Source: OAS926 sp035503715
Lineage (GTDB): Bacteria > Pseudomonadota > Alphaproteobacteria > Rhizobiales > Rhizobiaceae
Reading direction: 5' to 3'
Assembly (NCBI GenBank): GCA_035503715.1
Contig: DATJTE010000237.1
Coordinates: 1 to 8,651, forward strand
Length of the DNA: 8,651 nucleotides
The position numbers and the translations under genes are program-made. Each line of letters begins with the position of its first letter. Within the stretch, counting starts at the first letter, position 1. The notes below the pieces were generated by a model. That model did no database searches and was not told where the DNA came from. It saw only the letters and a list, made by a program, of their open reading frames with translations. Positions 1-6,611 of this stretch are shown here, piece after piece.

Positions 1-182
1 AGAACGCTGGATATGTCGGGTTCGAGGAATGTTTCGAGGAAATCCTGCAGGCGAATCAAGCGCACTTCACGGCGTTGCTTCAAACGCTCCGGGGGCTCGA
101 TTTTCCAATGGCCGAAATGGTGCGGACGATGGCCGGGCACCAGCTCCGGGCGCTGTCGTTTTCCAGTGATTTCCGCGTGTAG
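1..182 (+). CDS. C-terminal end of an unrecognised protein (5' truncated by window edge)
   Basis: Reading from base 3, the frame is open for 59 codons and ends at TAG 180-182. The gene starts left of the window. The visible end is mixed hydrophobic and charged and looks helical. It contains the stretch EEILQANQAHFTALLQTLRG and ends in LSFSSDFRV. Codons mostly end in G or C (about 70%), as in the real genes nearby, which favours this frame over the overlapping frame that begins at base 13. There is no membrane segment or cysteine motif. I do not recognise the family. A phasin-like or other helical cytoplasmic protein is conceivable, but nothing seen here proves it. It is followed by a 145-bp gap before hppA with no clear terminator, so co-transcription with hppA is possible. 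Confidence 0.6.
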   Translation, partial: NAGYVGFEECFEEILQANQAHFTALLQTLRGLDFPMAEMVRTMAGHQLRALSFSSDFRV

Positions 183-327
183 GGCCACAGAAACGGCTTA
201 TTGCCTCCCGCCCCCGGTTTTGGCATACGTCCCGGCACCCTTGAAGCGGTAGGTCTAAGTCCGGCCGGCCATGGGGATCGGCGGCTTTTTCAGCGCCGAC
301 GGGCAAACCGCATAAGGAAACCATCCA
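183..327 (+). promoter_or_regulatory. hppA leader and probable promoter region
   Basis: This 145-bp non-coding stretch precedes hppA. AAGGA at 314-318 lies 9 nt from the ATG at 328 and is a good ribosome binding site. A 6-bp inverted repeat (TCGGCG 278-283, CGCCGA 294-299) with a T-rich loop lies just upstream of it. CCGGCCGG at 261-268 is a short palindrome. I could not place a convincing -35/-10 pair, so the presence of a promoter is inferred only from the gap size and the change of gene. Confidence 0.35.
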
Positions 328-2472
328 ATGAGCCTCGAGCTAGAACTCGTCTTGGGTGCGGCGGTACTCGCGCTTCTGTATGGCGCGTGGACCATCCGCT
401 CCGTCTTATCCATGAGCGCAGGCAATGCGCGCATGCAGGAAATCGCCGCCGCGATTCAGGAAGGCGCGCGCGCCTACCTGAACCGCCAGTACATGACCAT
501 CGCCATCGCCGGCGTCGTGATCTTCGCACTCGCCTGGTACTTCCTTGGCTGGCAGGAAGCTGTCGGCTATCTGATCGGTGCGGCGCTATCGGGCGCTGCC
601 GGATACATCGGCATGAACGTGTCGGTGCGTGCGAACGTCCGCACCGCGGAAGCGGCGCGTCAGGGTCTGGCGCAGGGTCTCTCGGTTGCGTTCCGCTCGG
701 GCGCGGTGACGGGCATGCTCGTCGTCGGCCTCGGCCTGATCGGCGTTGCCGGTTACTACGCCGCGCTGATCGGACCGATGCATCTCGACGCCAACGATCC
801 GGCTCAGGGCCGCGTGATCGTGGACTCGCTGGTCGCCCTCGGCTTCGGCGCCTCGCTGATCTCCATCTTCGCCCGTCTCGGCGGCGGCATCTTCACCAAG
901 GGTGCGGACGTCGGCGGCGACATGGTCGGCAAGGTTGAAGCCGGTATCCCGGAAGACGACCCGCGTAACCCGGCGACGATCGCCGACAACGTGGGCGACA
1001 ACGTCGGCGACTGCGCCGGCATGGCGGCCGACCTGTTCGAGACCTTCGCGGTGACGACCGTCGCCACGATGGTTCTGGCCTCGATCTACTTCGTCGGTTC
1101 ACTGAAGAGCGCGCTGATGCTCTATCCGCTCGCGATCTCGGGCATGTGCATCATCACCTCGATCATCGGCACGTTCTTCGTGCAGTTGGGCAAGTCGAAC
1201 AACATCATGGGCGCGCTCTACAAGGGCGTGATCGCAACTGGCGTTCTCTCGCTCATCGGACTGTGGCCGCTGACCGAATGGATCATCCCGGGCGGCATCC
1301 ACGGTGCGATCACGACCAGCAGCGGTCTCGAGTTCACCGGCATGACGCTGTTTGAATGCGGCGTCGTCGGTCTCGTTGTCACCGGCCTCCTGATCTGGAT
1401 CACCGAGTACTACACCGGCACGGGCTATCGCCCGGTGCAGGCGGTTGCGAAGGCGTCCGTGACGGGTCACGGCACCAACGTCATCCAGGGCCTCGCGGTC
1501 TCGATGGAGTCCACGGCGCTTCCGGCGCTCGTGATCTGCGCGGGTATCGTTGTGACCTTCAAGCTGGCCGGCCTCTTCGGTATCGCAATTGCGGTTTCGA
1601 CGATGCTCTCGCTGGCAGGCATGATCGTGGCGCTCGACGCGTTTGGTCCGGTGACGGACAACGCCGGCGGCATCGCGGAAATGTCGGGTCTGGAAGGCGA
1701 CGTGCGCAAGACGACGGACGCGCTCGACGCGGTCGGCAACACGACGAAGGCGGTCACCAAGGGCTACGCGATCGGTTCGGCCGGTCTCGGCGCACTGGTG
1801 CTCTTCGCGGCGTATACGGAGGATCTGAAGTACTTCATCGCCAACAGCGACACGTACCACTACTTCTCCGGCCTCGAAGTGCCCGCGTTCTCGCTCGCCG
1901 ATCCGTGGGTGGTTGTCGGACTTCTGTTCGGCGGTCTTCTGCCGTTCCTGTTCGGCGGTATCGCTATGACGGCTGTCGGTCGCGCCGCGAGCGCGGTGGT
2001 GGAAGAAGTCCGCCGCCAGTTCAAGGCGATGCCCGGCATCATGACCGGCACGCAGAAGCCGGACTACGGCCGCGCGGTGGACATGCTCACCAAGGCCGCG
2101 ATCCGCGAGATGGTCATTCCGTCGCTGCTTCCGGTGCTTTCGCCGATCGTCTTGTTCGTCATCGTGTTGTTCGTTGACGGCAAGATCGAAGCGTTCAACG
2201 CGCTGGGCGCGATGCTCCTCGGCGTGATCGTGACCGGTCTCTACGTCGCCATCTCGATGACCTCGGGCGGTGGTGCGTGGGACAACGCGAAGAAGTACAT
2301 CGAAGACGGCCATTTCGGTGGCAAAGGCTCCGACGCCCACAAGGCGGCAGTGACCGGCGATACCGTCGGCGATCCCTACAAGGACACCGCCGGCCCGGCC
2401 GTCAACCCGATGATCAAGATCACGAACATCGTGGCGCTGCTGTTGCTCGCCATGCTGGCGCACGCGTTCTGA
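328..2472 (+). CDS. hppA: K+-independent proton-translocating membrane pyrophosphatase
   Basis: This integral inner-membrane enzyme hydrolyses pyrophosphate and pumps H+ out of the cytoplasm, recovering energy from biosynthetic PPi. The 714-residue length is normal, and the many hydrophobic stretches fit the family's roughly 16 membrane helices. All the signature motifs are present: GADVGGDMVGKVE at 192-204, the acidic DNVGDNVGDC at 220-229, DAFGPVTDNAGGIAEM at 437-452, and GDTVGDPYKDTAGPAVNP at 677-694. These supply the Mg-PPi ligands. Subtype is read from GNTTKAVTKG at 470-479. K+-dependent enzymes have Ala and Gly where this protein has Lys474 and Thr477, so it should be K+-independent and H+-specific. 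The start is supported by AAGGA 9 nt upstream. The gene is followed by a bidirectional terminator at 2491-2524. Antisense and +2/+3 frames over it stay open for long stretches, but these are GC-bias shadows. Confidence 0.98.
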   Translation: MSLELELVLGAAVLALLYGAWTIRSVLSMSAGNARMQEIAAAIQEGARAYLNRQYMTIAIAGVVIFALAWYFLGWQEAVGYLIGAALSGAAGYIGMNVSVRANVRTAEAARQGLAQGLSVAFRSGAVTGMLVVGLGLIGVAGYYAALIGPMHLDANDPAQGRVIVDSLVALGFGASLISIFARLGGGIFTKGADVGGDMVGKVEAGIPEDDPRNPATIADNVGDNVGDCAGMAADLFETFAVTTVATMVLASIYFVGSLKSALMLYPLAISGMCIITSIIGTFFVQLGKSNNIMGALYKGVIATGVLSLIGLWPLTEWIIPGGIHGAITTSSGLEFTGMTLFECGVVGLVVTGLLIWITEYYTGTGYRPVQAVAKASVTGHGTNVIQGLAVSMESTALPALVICAGIVVTFKLAGLFGIAIAVSTMLSLAGMIVALDAFGPVTDNAGGIAEMSGLEGDVRKTTDALDAVGNTTKAVTKGYAIGSAGLGALVLFAAYTEDLKYFIANSDTYHYFSGLEVPAFSLADPWVVVGLLFGGLLPFLFGGIAMTAVGRAASAVVEEVRRQFKAMPGIMTGTQKPDYGRAVDMLTKAAIREMVIPSLLPVLSPIVLFVIVLFVDGKIEAFNALGAMLLGVIVTGLYVAISMTSGGGAWDNAKKYIEDGHFGGKGSDAHKAAVTGDTVGDPYKDTAGPAVNPMIKITNIVALLLLAMLAHAF

Positions 2473-2490
2473 TCTGAAGGCCTGAAAATG

Positions 2491-2524
2491 AAAAAGGCGC
2501 GTCGGGAAACCGGCGCGCTTTTTT
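2491..2524. terminator. Bidirectional intrinsic terminator between hppA and bamE
   Basis: Five A's (2491-2495) open a GC-rich stem that closes on a GAAA tetraloop (2505-2508) and returns to six T's (2519-2524). The stem pairs CGCGTCGG with CCGGCGCG, with one G-T wobble, and has one bulged G near the base. The A-run on one side and the T-run on the other give a U-tract to transcripts from both strands. It therefore ends hppA on + (stop at 2472) and bamE on - (stop at 2530). Confidence 0.85.
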
Positions 2525-2529
2525 CGCTA

Positions 2530-3018
2530 TCAGGGGTAACCGCCGCCGCCAGGCCCAGGAGGTCCACCGCCACCGCCCGGGTTGGTATTGCCGGTGTTGT
2601 TTATCGGCACGCCGGGTGTTGCGTTGAAGAGCTGCTGGAGGAAGGTCATTTCGCGTCCGCGCGTCGGCGTCTCGCGAGTCTCGAACGCCACCACATGGCC
2701 GTCCTGGAGCGTGAAATGCTTAAGCTCCGTGACCTTACCGGTCTTGTCGAAATAGATCGCGAGGATCGCGCGGGATTCAACGGTCGGATGGAAGAACGCG
2801 ACTTGCTTCTCGACGCTTGAGATGTAGTACCAAGCATCCGAGGTGAAGGTGGCTTCCGTAGAGGGATACCCGAGGCGCTGCTGAATGGTGGTCTTGGTGT
2901 CGTTGTCGGGATCTATGCTGGCCTCGACATCGAGGTCCTGCAGATAGCCGCGCTGGCTGATCACCGGCGTGCAGGCGCTGAGCAGCGCCGAAGCGAGTAG
3001 AAAAGCAATACGTCTCAT
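2530..3018 (-). CDS. bamE: Outer membrane assembly lipoprotein BamE (SmpA/OmlA family)
   Basis: BamE is a small lipoprotein of the BAM complex, which folds and inserts beta-barrel proteins into the outer membrane. With the start at 3018, the 162-residue product opens with a basic and hydrophobic signal ending in the lipobox LSAC, so the mature protein starts at lipidated Cys16. The SmpA/OmlA core follows: the conserved turn region IQQRLGYPSTEATF at about 45-58, DAWYYIS at 61-67, and beta strands through about 115. The frame stays open upstream to 3081, but only the 3018 start places the signal peptide correctly. A weak GGGA lies upstream of it. The C-terminus (about 141-162) is an Asn/Gly/Pro-rich tail beyond the usual fold. 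bamE is divergent from the bc1 chaperone gene, a familiar alphaproteobacterial arrangement. Confidence 0.92.
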   Translation of the reverse strand: MRRIAFLLASALLSACTPVISQRGYLQDLDVEASIDPDNDTKTTIQQRLGYPSTEATFTSDAWYYISSVEKQVAFFHPTVESRAILAIYFDKTGKVTELKHFTLQDGHVVAFETRETPTRGREMTFLQQLFNATPGVPINNTGNTNPGGGGGPPGPGGGGYP

Positions 3019-3107
3019 AAATCGTGTCCCAAGCCTTGCGAGCAGGCCCAATGTGCTAACCTCAGGGGCGGATCGTTGCAAGCCGTTCCAGTCATGGGAT
3101 TTTCTTA
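3019..3107. promoter_or_regulatory. Divergent promoter region between bamE and the bc1 chaperone gene
   Basis: This 89-bp gap separates two divergent genes, so it must hold the promoter for each or lie downstream of longer leaders. For bamE (- strand), a box TTGCAA (3075-3080) lies 17 nt from TAGCAC (3052-3057), matching 4/6 and 3/6 of the sigma-70 consensus. No better pair was found for the + strand gene. GGGA at 3096-3099 lies 8 nt before the ATG at 3108. The box assignments are tentative. Confidence 0.35.
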
Positions 3108-3614
3108 ATGTTGCACCTTTTGGGCAGATCGGCGGGCCGGAAACAGACCGTCCGCCAGCTTTACGCGACCACGGTAGCGCGTGCCCGCGAGCCCGTATTC
3201 TTTACCAAGCTTGGAGTTCCCGACACCATCGACGGGCGTTTCGACCTCCTGGCACTGCATGCCTGGATGGTTTTGGACCGGCTCCGTGAAGCGAAGCTTC
3301 CGGACCTTTCGCAAGCCTTCATCGATACCGTCTTCATCGGTTTCGACGAAGGGCTGCGCGACCTGGGAGCGGGGGACATGGGCATGGGGCGGCGCATGAA
3401 GAAACTCGCCGACGCTTTCTATGGACGGATGAGTTCCTATGAGGGGAGCGAAAGTATCCAGACGATGAGCGAATCCCTCCTTCGCAATCTCTATCGCGGC
3501 GCAGGCGATGTGCAGAGCGCAGCCATCGTCGCGCGTTACGTCGATAGCGCGCGCGCCCATGTGGCGCAGAGCGATATTGCGGCGGGCGAGCTGGATTTCG
3601 GGCCCTTGCCATGA
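3108..3614 (+). CDS. Ubiquinol-cytochrome c chaperone family protein (CBP3/UQCC1-like)
   Basis: This 168-residue protein belongs to the family that includes mitochondrial Cbp3/UQCC1, which helps assemble the cytochrome bc1 complex by handling newly made cytochrome b. Visible family features are the helical core FDLLALHAWMVLDRLR (45-60), then LSQAFIDTVFIGFDEGLRDLG (67-87), and the DMGMGRRMKKLADAFYGRM segment (90-108), with the typical charged helix after it. No signal peptide or membrane helix is seen, so it should be cytoplasmic or membrane-peripheral. GGGA lies 8 nt before the ATG. Its stop overlaps the next start as ATGA at 3611-3614, so translation of the DUF177 gene is probably coupled to it. 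The bacterial members' role in bc1 assembly is inferred from the mitochondrial family. Confidence 0.9.
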   Translation: MLHLLGRSAGRKQTVRQLYATTVARAREPVFFTKLGVPDTIDGRFDLLALHAWMVLDRLREAKLPDLSQAFIDTVFIGFDEGLRDLGAGDMGMGRRMKKLADAFYGRMSSYEGSESIQTMSESLLRNLYRGAGDVQSAAIVARYVDSARAHVAQSDIAAGELDFGPLP

Positions 3615-4138
3615 GCGACACGGAATTTCCGATCACGAAGCTATACGAACTCGGGCGCATGTCTCAGGCTGGCGATGAAGTGACGCTCGCGCCGACAGCA
3701 GACGAACGCGCCCGGATTGCGCGATGGGCGGATGTTCAGGCGGTCAATTCGTTCGCCGCGAAGATCGACATGCAGAAGATTTCGCACACCCGTTTCAAAC
3801 TGGACGTCACGCTTGATGCCGATATCGTACAGGCTTGTGTGGTAACGCTCGAACCGGTTCACGCGCACATCACACGCAAATTCATCCGCGAATTGCTCCT
3901 GACCCAGGCGCCGCAACATGCGGTGAAAGAGATTGAGTTGACCCCGGTCGACGATGACGGCCGCGAGGAAATCGAGAGCCTCCGCTACGACCTCGCCGTT
4001 CCCGTTCTGGAAGAATTCGCCCTCGCCATTGACCCTTACCCAAGGGCTCCCGGCGTCTCGTTCGAGGCGCCCGCGGACGCGGCGGATTCGGCCGATCACC
4101 CGTTCGCGGCCCTCAAAAGCCTGAAAAATAGGTCGTAA
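3611..4138 (+). CDS. DUF177 family protein (YceD-like, 23S rRNA accumulation)
   Basis: This is a 175-residue protein of the DUF177/YceD family, small cytoplasmic proteins linked to 23S rRNA accumulation and almost always encoded near rpmF. The recognisable core is the strand RFKLDVTLDADIVQACVVTL (61-80) followed by EPVHAHITRKF (81-91). Alphaproteobacterial members keep this single cysteine (Cys76) where other YceD proteins have a Cys-x-x-Cys-like pattern. The C-terminal part is acidic (EIELTPVDDDGREEIE) and ends with a stretch before SLKNRS. It starts inside the stop codon of the upstream gene (ATGA), indicating coupled expression. It is followed by 151 bp of non-coding DNA and then rpmF, which supports the family call. 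The exact molecular role is not known from sequence. Confidence 0.87.
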   Translation: MSDTEFPITKLYELGRMSQAGDEVTLAPTADERARIARWADVQAVNSFAAKIDMQKISHTRFKLDVTLDADIVQACVVTLEPVHAHITRKFIRELLLTQAPQHAVKEIELTPVDDDGREEIESLRYDLAVPVLEEFALAIDPYPRAPGVSFEAPADAADSADHPFAALKSLKNRS

Positions 4139-4289
4139 ATGGCGGAAAAGCTGGGTTTTTCTGGCTTGAATCCCGAAACGGTTTCCTGTTCACTCCGCGC
4201 CTTGTTTTGCCCGCCCCCGCCGTTGGCTTTGCGCGCCCAAAACGCGCTTCGTTCGGATTCGGCCAAGGGGCAATTTGGAGTTTTCCGCC
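4139..4289 (+). promoter_or_regulatory. rpmF leader with a candidate promoter and small inverted repeats
   Basis: This is a 151-bp gap without a gene. A candidate sigma-70 pair is TTGAAT (4166-4171), a 17-bp spacer, then TTCACT (4189-4194), which is weak at the -10. The spacer contains the palindrome GAAAC-G-GTTTC (4175-4185). Further on, GCGCG (4231-4235) and CGCGC (4243-4247) can form a short hairpin around a 7-nt loop. GGAG at 4277-4280, 9 nt before the ATG, is the rpmF ribosome binding site. An independent rpmF transcript is plausible, but read-through from DUF177 cannot be excluded. Confidence 0.35.
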
Positions 4290-4469
4290 ATGGCGGTCCC
4301 TAAACGAAAAACCTCTCCGTCGAAGCGGAATATGCGCCGTTCGCACCATGCGCTCACGCCCGCAGCCCATGCCGAATGCCCGAATTGCGGCGAGCAGAAG
4401 CGCCCGCATCACGTGTGCGGAAAGTGCGGTCACTACAATGAACGTGAAGTGACGAAGGCCAAAGCCTGA
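4290..4469 (+). CDS. rpmF: Large ribosomal subunit protein L32 (bL32), zinc-ribbon form
   Basis: This 59-residue protein has the canonical L32 opening MAVPKRKTSPSKRNMRRSHH, followed by a zinc ribbon with cysteines 30, 33, 43 and 46 (CPNCG and CGKCG). It is a component of the 50S subunit. The start at 4290 is chosen because MAVPK is the conserved N-terminus and GGAG sits 9 nt upstream. An in-frame ATG at 4275 would add five non-conserved residues and is less likely. All four zinc ligands are intact, so this is the zinc-dependent form, not the cysteine-free paralog that some bacteria make under zinc limitation. It lies between DUF177 and plsX, as in the classic yceD-rpmF-plsX-fabH order, 40 bp ahead of plsX. 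Confidence 0.97.
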   Translation: MAVPKRKTSPSKRNMRRSHHALTPAAHAECPNCGEQKRPHHVCGKCGHYNEREVTKAKA

Positions 4470-4509
4470 CATACTCGGCGGCCGGCGGTCTTAAAAAGGC
4501 TCGAGCGAA

Positions 4510-5550
4510 TTGGCCCGCGAACTGACAGTCTCGATCGACGCGATGGGAAGCGATGCCGGACCAGGCATGGTCGTGGCTGCGCTCGCGCGCGCGATCGTGC
4601 GCCATCCGGCCGCGAAGTTCATCCTGCATGGCGATGAGACGGCGCTGAAGGCACTGTTCGCCAAGCGCGCCAAACTTCTGGAGCGCGTGACGATCCGCCA
4701 TGCCGCCGAACAGGTGCGCATGGAAGAGAAGCCTTCGCTGGCGCTACGCCGCGGCCGCAACACCAGTATGTGGCACGCGATAGAATCGGTGAAGAACAAG
4801 GAAGCCGAAGTCATCGTCTCCGCCGGCAACACCGGCGCGCTGATGGCGATGTCCATGTTCCAGCTCGGCGTGCTTGATGGCATCTCGCGCCCAGCAATCG
4901 CGGCGATCTGGCCGACAAAGCGCGGTCAGAGCATCGTGCTCGACGTCGGCGCCAATATCTCCTGCGACGCGGAACAGCTTGTCGACTTCGCCGTGATGGG
5001 CGAAGCGTTCGCGCGTGGCATTCTCGGCCTCGAACGCCCGACGGTCGGATTGCTCAATGTTGGTTCCGAAGATGTGAAGGGCAATGACGCGGTGAAGGGC
5101 GCGGCGCACCTGCTGCGCAACACGTCGCTGCCGATGGAGTATGCGGGATTTGTCGAAGGTGATGACATCTCCGAAGGAACCGTCGATGTCGTGGTGACCG
5201 ACGGGTTCACCGGCAACATCGCGCTCAAGACGGCGGAAGGCACGGCAAAGCTCGTGATCGGCTTCCTGCGGCAGGCCTTGCGCGGCTCGCTGTTCGGCCG
5301 CATCGGTGCCGTGATCGCGAGCGGCGCGCTCAAAGCGTTGCGCCGCAAGCTCGATCCCAGCTCATCGACCGGCGGCATCTTTTTGGGCCTCAACGGCGTG
5401 GTCGTGAAGAGCCACGGCGGCACGGACGCGATGGGATTTGCTGGCGCTCTCGACATGGCGATCGACATGGCGGACGCCGGGGTGATTGCGCGAATCGTTG
5501 CCGACCGCGCCAGCATGGTGCCGATGATCGCCGAGGCTGCCGCTTCGTGA
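4510..5550 (+). CDS. plsX: Phosphate acyltransferase PlsX
   Basis: PlsX makes acyl-phosphate from acyl-ACP and inorganic phosphate. PlsY then uses acyl-phosphate to acylate glycerol-3-phosphate, the first step of phospholipid synthesis. The protein is cytoplasmic and membrane-associated. At 346 residues it is full length. Family motifs are SIDAMGSDAGP at 8-18, VSAGNTGALMA at 103-113, VLDVGAN at 143-149, GLLNVGSE at 180-187, VVVTDGFTGNIALK at 227-240, and the C-terminal GVVVKSHGGTDAMGF. The start is TTG. Between the in-frame TAA at 4492 and this codon there is no other start, and the next ATG falls inside the DAMG motif, so TTG is the only start that keeps the first beta strand. The purine run AAAAAGG (4493-4499) is the likely ribosome binding site. 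It overlaps fabH by 4 nt. Confidence 0.97.
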   Translation: MARELTVSIDAMGSDAGPGMVVAALARAIVRHPAAKFILHGDETALKALFAKRAKLLERVTIRHAAEQVRMEEKPSLALRRGRNTSMWHAIESVKNKEAEVIVSAGNTGALMAMSMFQLGVLDGISRPAIAAIWPTKRGQSIVLDVGANISCDAEQLVDFAVMGEAFARGILGLERPTVGLLNVGSEDVKGNDAVKGAAHLLRNTSLPMEYAGFVEGDDISEGTVDVVVTDGFTGNIALKTAEGTAKLVIGFLRQALRGSLFGRIGAVIASGALKALRRKLDPSSSTGGIFLGLNGVVVKSHGGTDAMGFAGALDMAIDMADAGVIARIVADRASMVPMIAEAAAS

Positions 5551-6518
5551 TCCGTTCTCACATCATCGGGTGCGGCGCGTATCTGCCGGAAAACATCGTC
5601 ACCAACGAAGAACTGTCCAAGCGCGTCGACACGAGCGACGAGTGGATCCGCGAGCGCACCGGCATCCGTGAACGCCGCATCGCGCCGGAGGGGGTGAATA
5701 CGTCGCATCTGGGTGTCGAGGCATCTCGCCGCGCGCTCGCCGATGCGGGCATTGATGCCGGCGAGCTCGACCTCATCATCTGCGCGACGACAACGCCCGA
5801 TGAAACCTTCCCGGCGGTCGCCGCCACGATCCAGTCGCGTCTTGGCATGGTGGGCGGCGCAGCATTCGACGTACAGGCCGTTTGTTCAGGTTTCATCTAC
5901 GGTCTTGCCGTCGCCGACAATTTCATCAAAGCAGGGCAGGCGAAAACCGTTCTACTCGTCGGCGCCGAGACGATGTCGCGGCTGCTGGACTGGACCGATC
6001 GCACGACCTGCGTGCTGTTCGGCGATGGCGCCGGCGCGATGGTGCTTCAGGCGCATGAGGGGGCCGGCACGAGCGCCGACCGCGGCGTACTCAACACGAT
6101 GCTGTATTCGGACGGCCGCTTGCACGATCTGCTCTATGTCGATGGCGGACCGTCCTCGACGCGTACCACCGGTTATCTGCGCATGCGCGGCAAGGAAGTC
6201 TTTCGCCATGCCGTCACCAATCTGTCGGCAGCCATCGAGCAATCGGCGACCAAGGCGGGCGTGGCCGTGTCAGATATAGACTGGTTCGTGCCGCATCAGG
6301 CTAATCAGCGCATCCTGGACGGCACTGCCAGGAAGCTTGGCGTCTCTGCCGACAAAATGGTCTCGACGGTGGCCGTCCACGGCAACACGTCCTCCGCCTC
6401 GGTCCCGCTGGCCGCGATCACGGCGATCGAGGATGGACGGATCAAGCGCGGCGACTTGGTCCTGATGGAGGCCATGGGCGGCGGCTTCACCTGGGGCGCT
6501 TCGCTGGTCCGCTGGTAG
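5547..6518 (+). CDS. fabH: Beta-ketoacyl-ACP synthase III
   Basis: FabH condenses acetyl-CoA (or another primer) with malonyl-ACP, committing carbon to fatty acid synthesis. The 323-residue protein has the full thiolase-fold catalytic triad: Cys113 in VQAVCSGF, His250 in VPHQANQR, and Asn280 in HGNTSSAS. The N-terminus (IIGCGAYLPENIVTNEEL) and the end (MEAMGGGFTWGASLVRW) are typical. The start is GTG at 5547, and GTGA overlaps the stop of plsX. GAGG at 5533-5536 lies 10 nt upstream inside plsX. Translation is thus probably coupled to plsX, balancing supply of fatty acids with their entry into phospholipid. Next downstream is ihfA, after a 93-bp gap with its own candidate promoter. Confidence 0.98.
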   Translation: MIRSHIIGCGAYLPENIVTNEELSKRVDTSDEWIRERTGIRERRIAPEGVNTSHLGVEASRRALADAGIDAGELDLIICATTTPDETFPAVAATIQSRLGMVGGAAFDVQAVCSGFIYGLAVADNFIKAGQAKTVLLVGAETMSRLLDWTDRTTCVLFGDGAGAMVLQAHEGAGTSADRGVLNTMLYSDGRLHDLLYVDGGPSSTRTTGYLRMRGKEVFRHAVTNLSAAIEQSATKAGVAVSDIDWFVPHQANQRILDGTARKLGVSADKMVSTVAVHGNTSSASVPLAAITAIEDGRIKRGDLVLMEAMGGGFTWGASLVRW

Positions 6519-6552
6519 GTTCACTGTAGGACCACCTCCTATCCCTTTGACG

Positions 6553-6611
6553 TTGACGGGAAATTCCCTTGCTCGTAACGTCGAGTCGGAAGAGGGGAGT
6601 CGCCCGCCAAC
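6553..6611 (+). promoter_or_regulatory. Candidate ihfA promoter with palindrome and leader
   Basis: TTGACG (6553-6558, preceded by a second tandem TTGACG at 6547-6552) and TAACGT (6576-6581) are spaced 17 bp apart. The -35 is strong (5/6) and the -10 weak (3/6). The spacer carries the perfect palindrome GGGAA-A-TTCCC (6558-6568), a possible operator. The purine-rich GGGGAG (6594-6599) is the likely ribosome binding site, but its 12-nt spacing to the ATG is long. Two GANTC sites (6583-6587, 6597-6601) lie in the leader. Confidence 0.4.

Noticed and set aside
278..299. 6-bp hairpin with T5 ahead of hppA as a terminator or attenuator
   Set aside because: The T-run is inside the loop, not after the stem, and the stem is short.
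1356..2177. 273-codon + strand frame inside hppA (also 201-938)
   Set aside because: Very Arg/Gly-rich shifted frames of hppA without motifs. hppA itself is complete, so no frameshift is implied.
1099..2463. 454-codon open frame antisense to hppA
   Set aside because: Its composition is dominated by Arg, His, Asp and Glu, as expected for the antisense of a GC-rich gene with strong third-position bias. It has no domain, and hppA on the + strand is unmistakable.
4926..5708. 260-codon antisense open frame across plsX and fabH
   Set aside because: It spans two well-identified genes, is low in complexity (Ser, Pro, Ala, Thr), and has no family resemblance; a shadow of codon bias.
6527..6541. Sequence resembling the 16S rRNA 3' end (GGACCACCTCCT) just after fabH, also a 5-bp inverted repeat
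   Set aside because: The match is short, has a mismatch in the conserved GGATCACCTCC, and has no surrounding rRNA sequence. The stem is too weak and has no T-run for a terminator. Probably chance, though pairing with the purine-rich ihfA ribosome binding site is conceivable in a long transcript.
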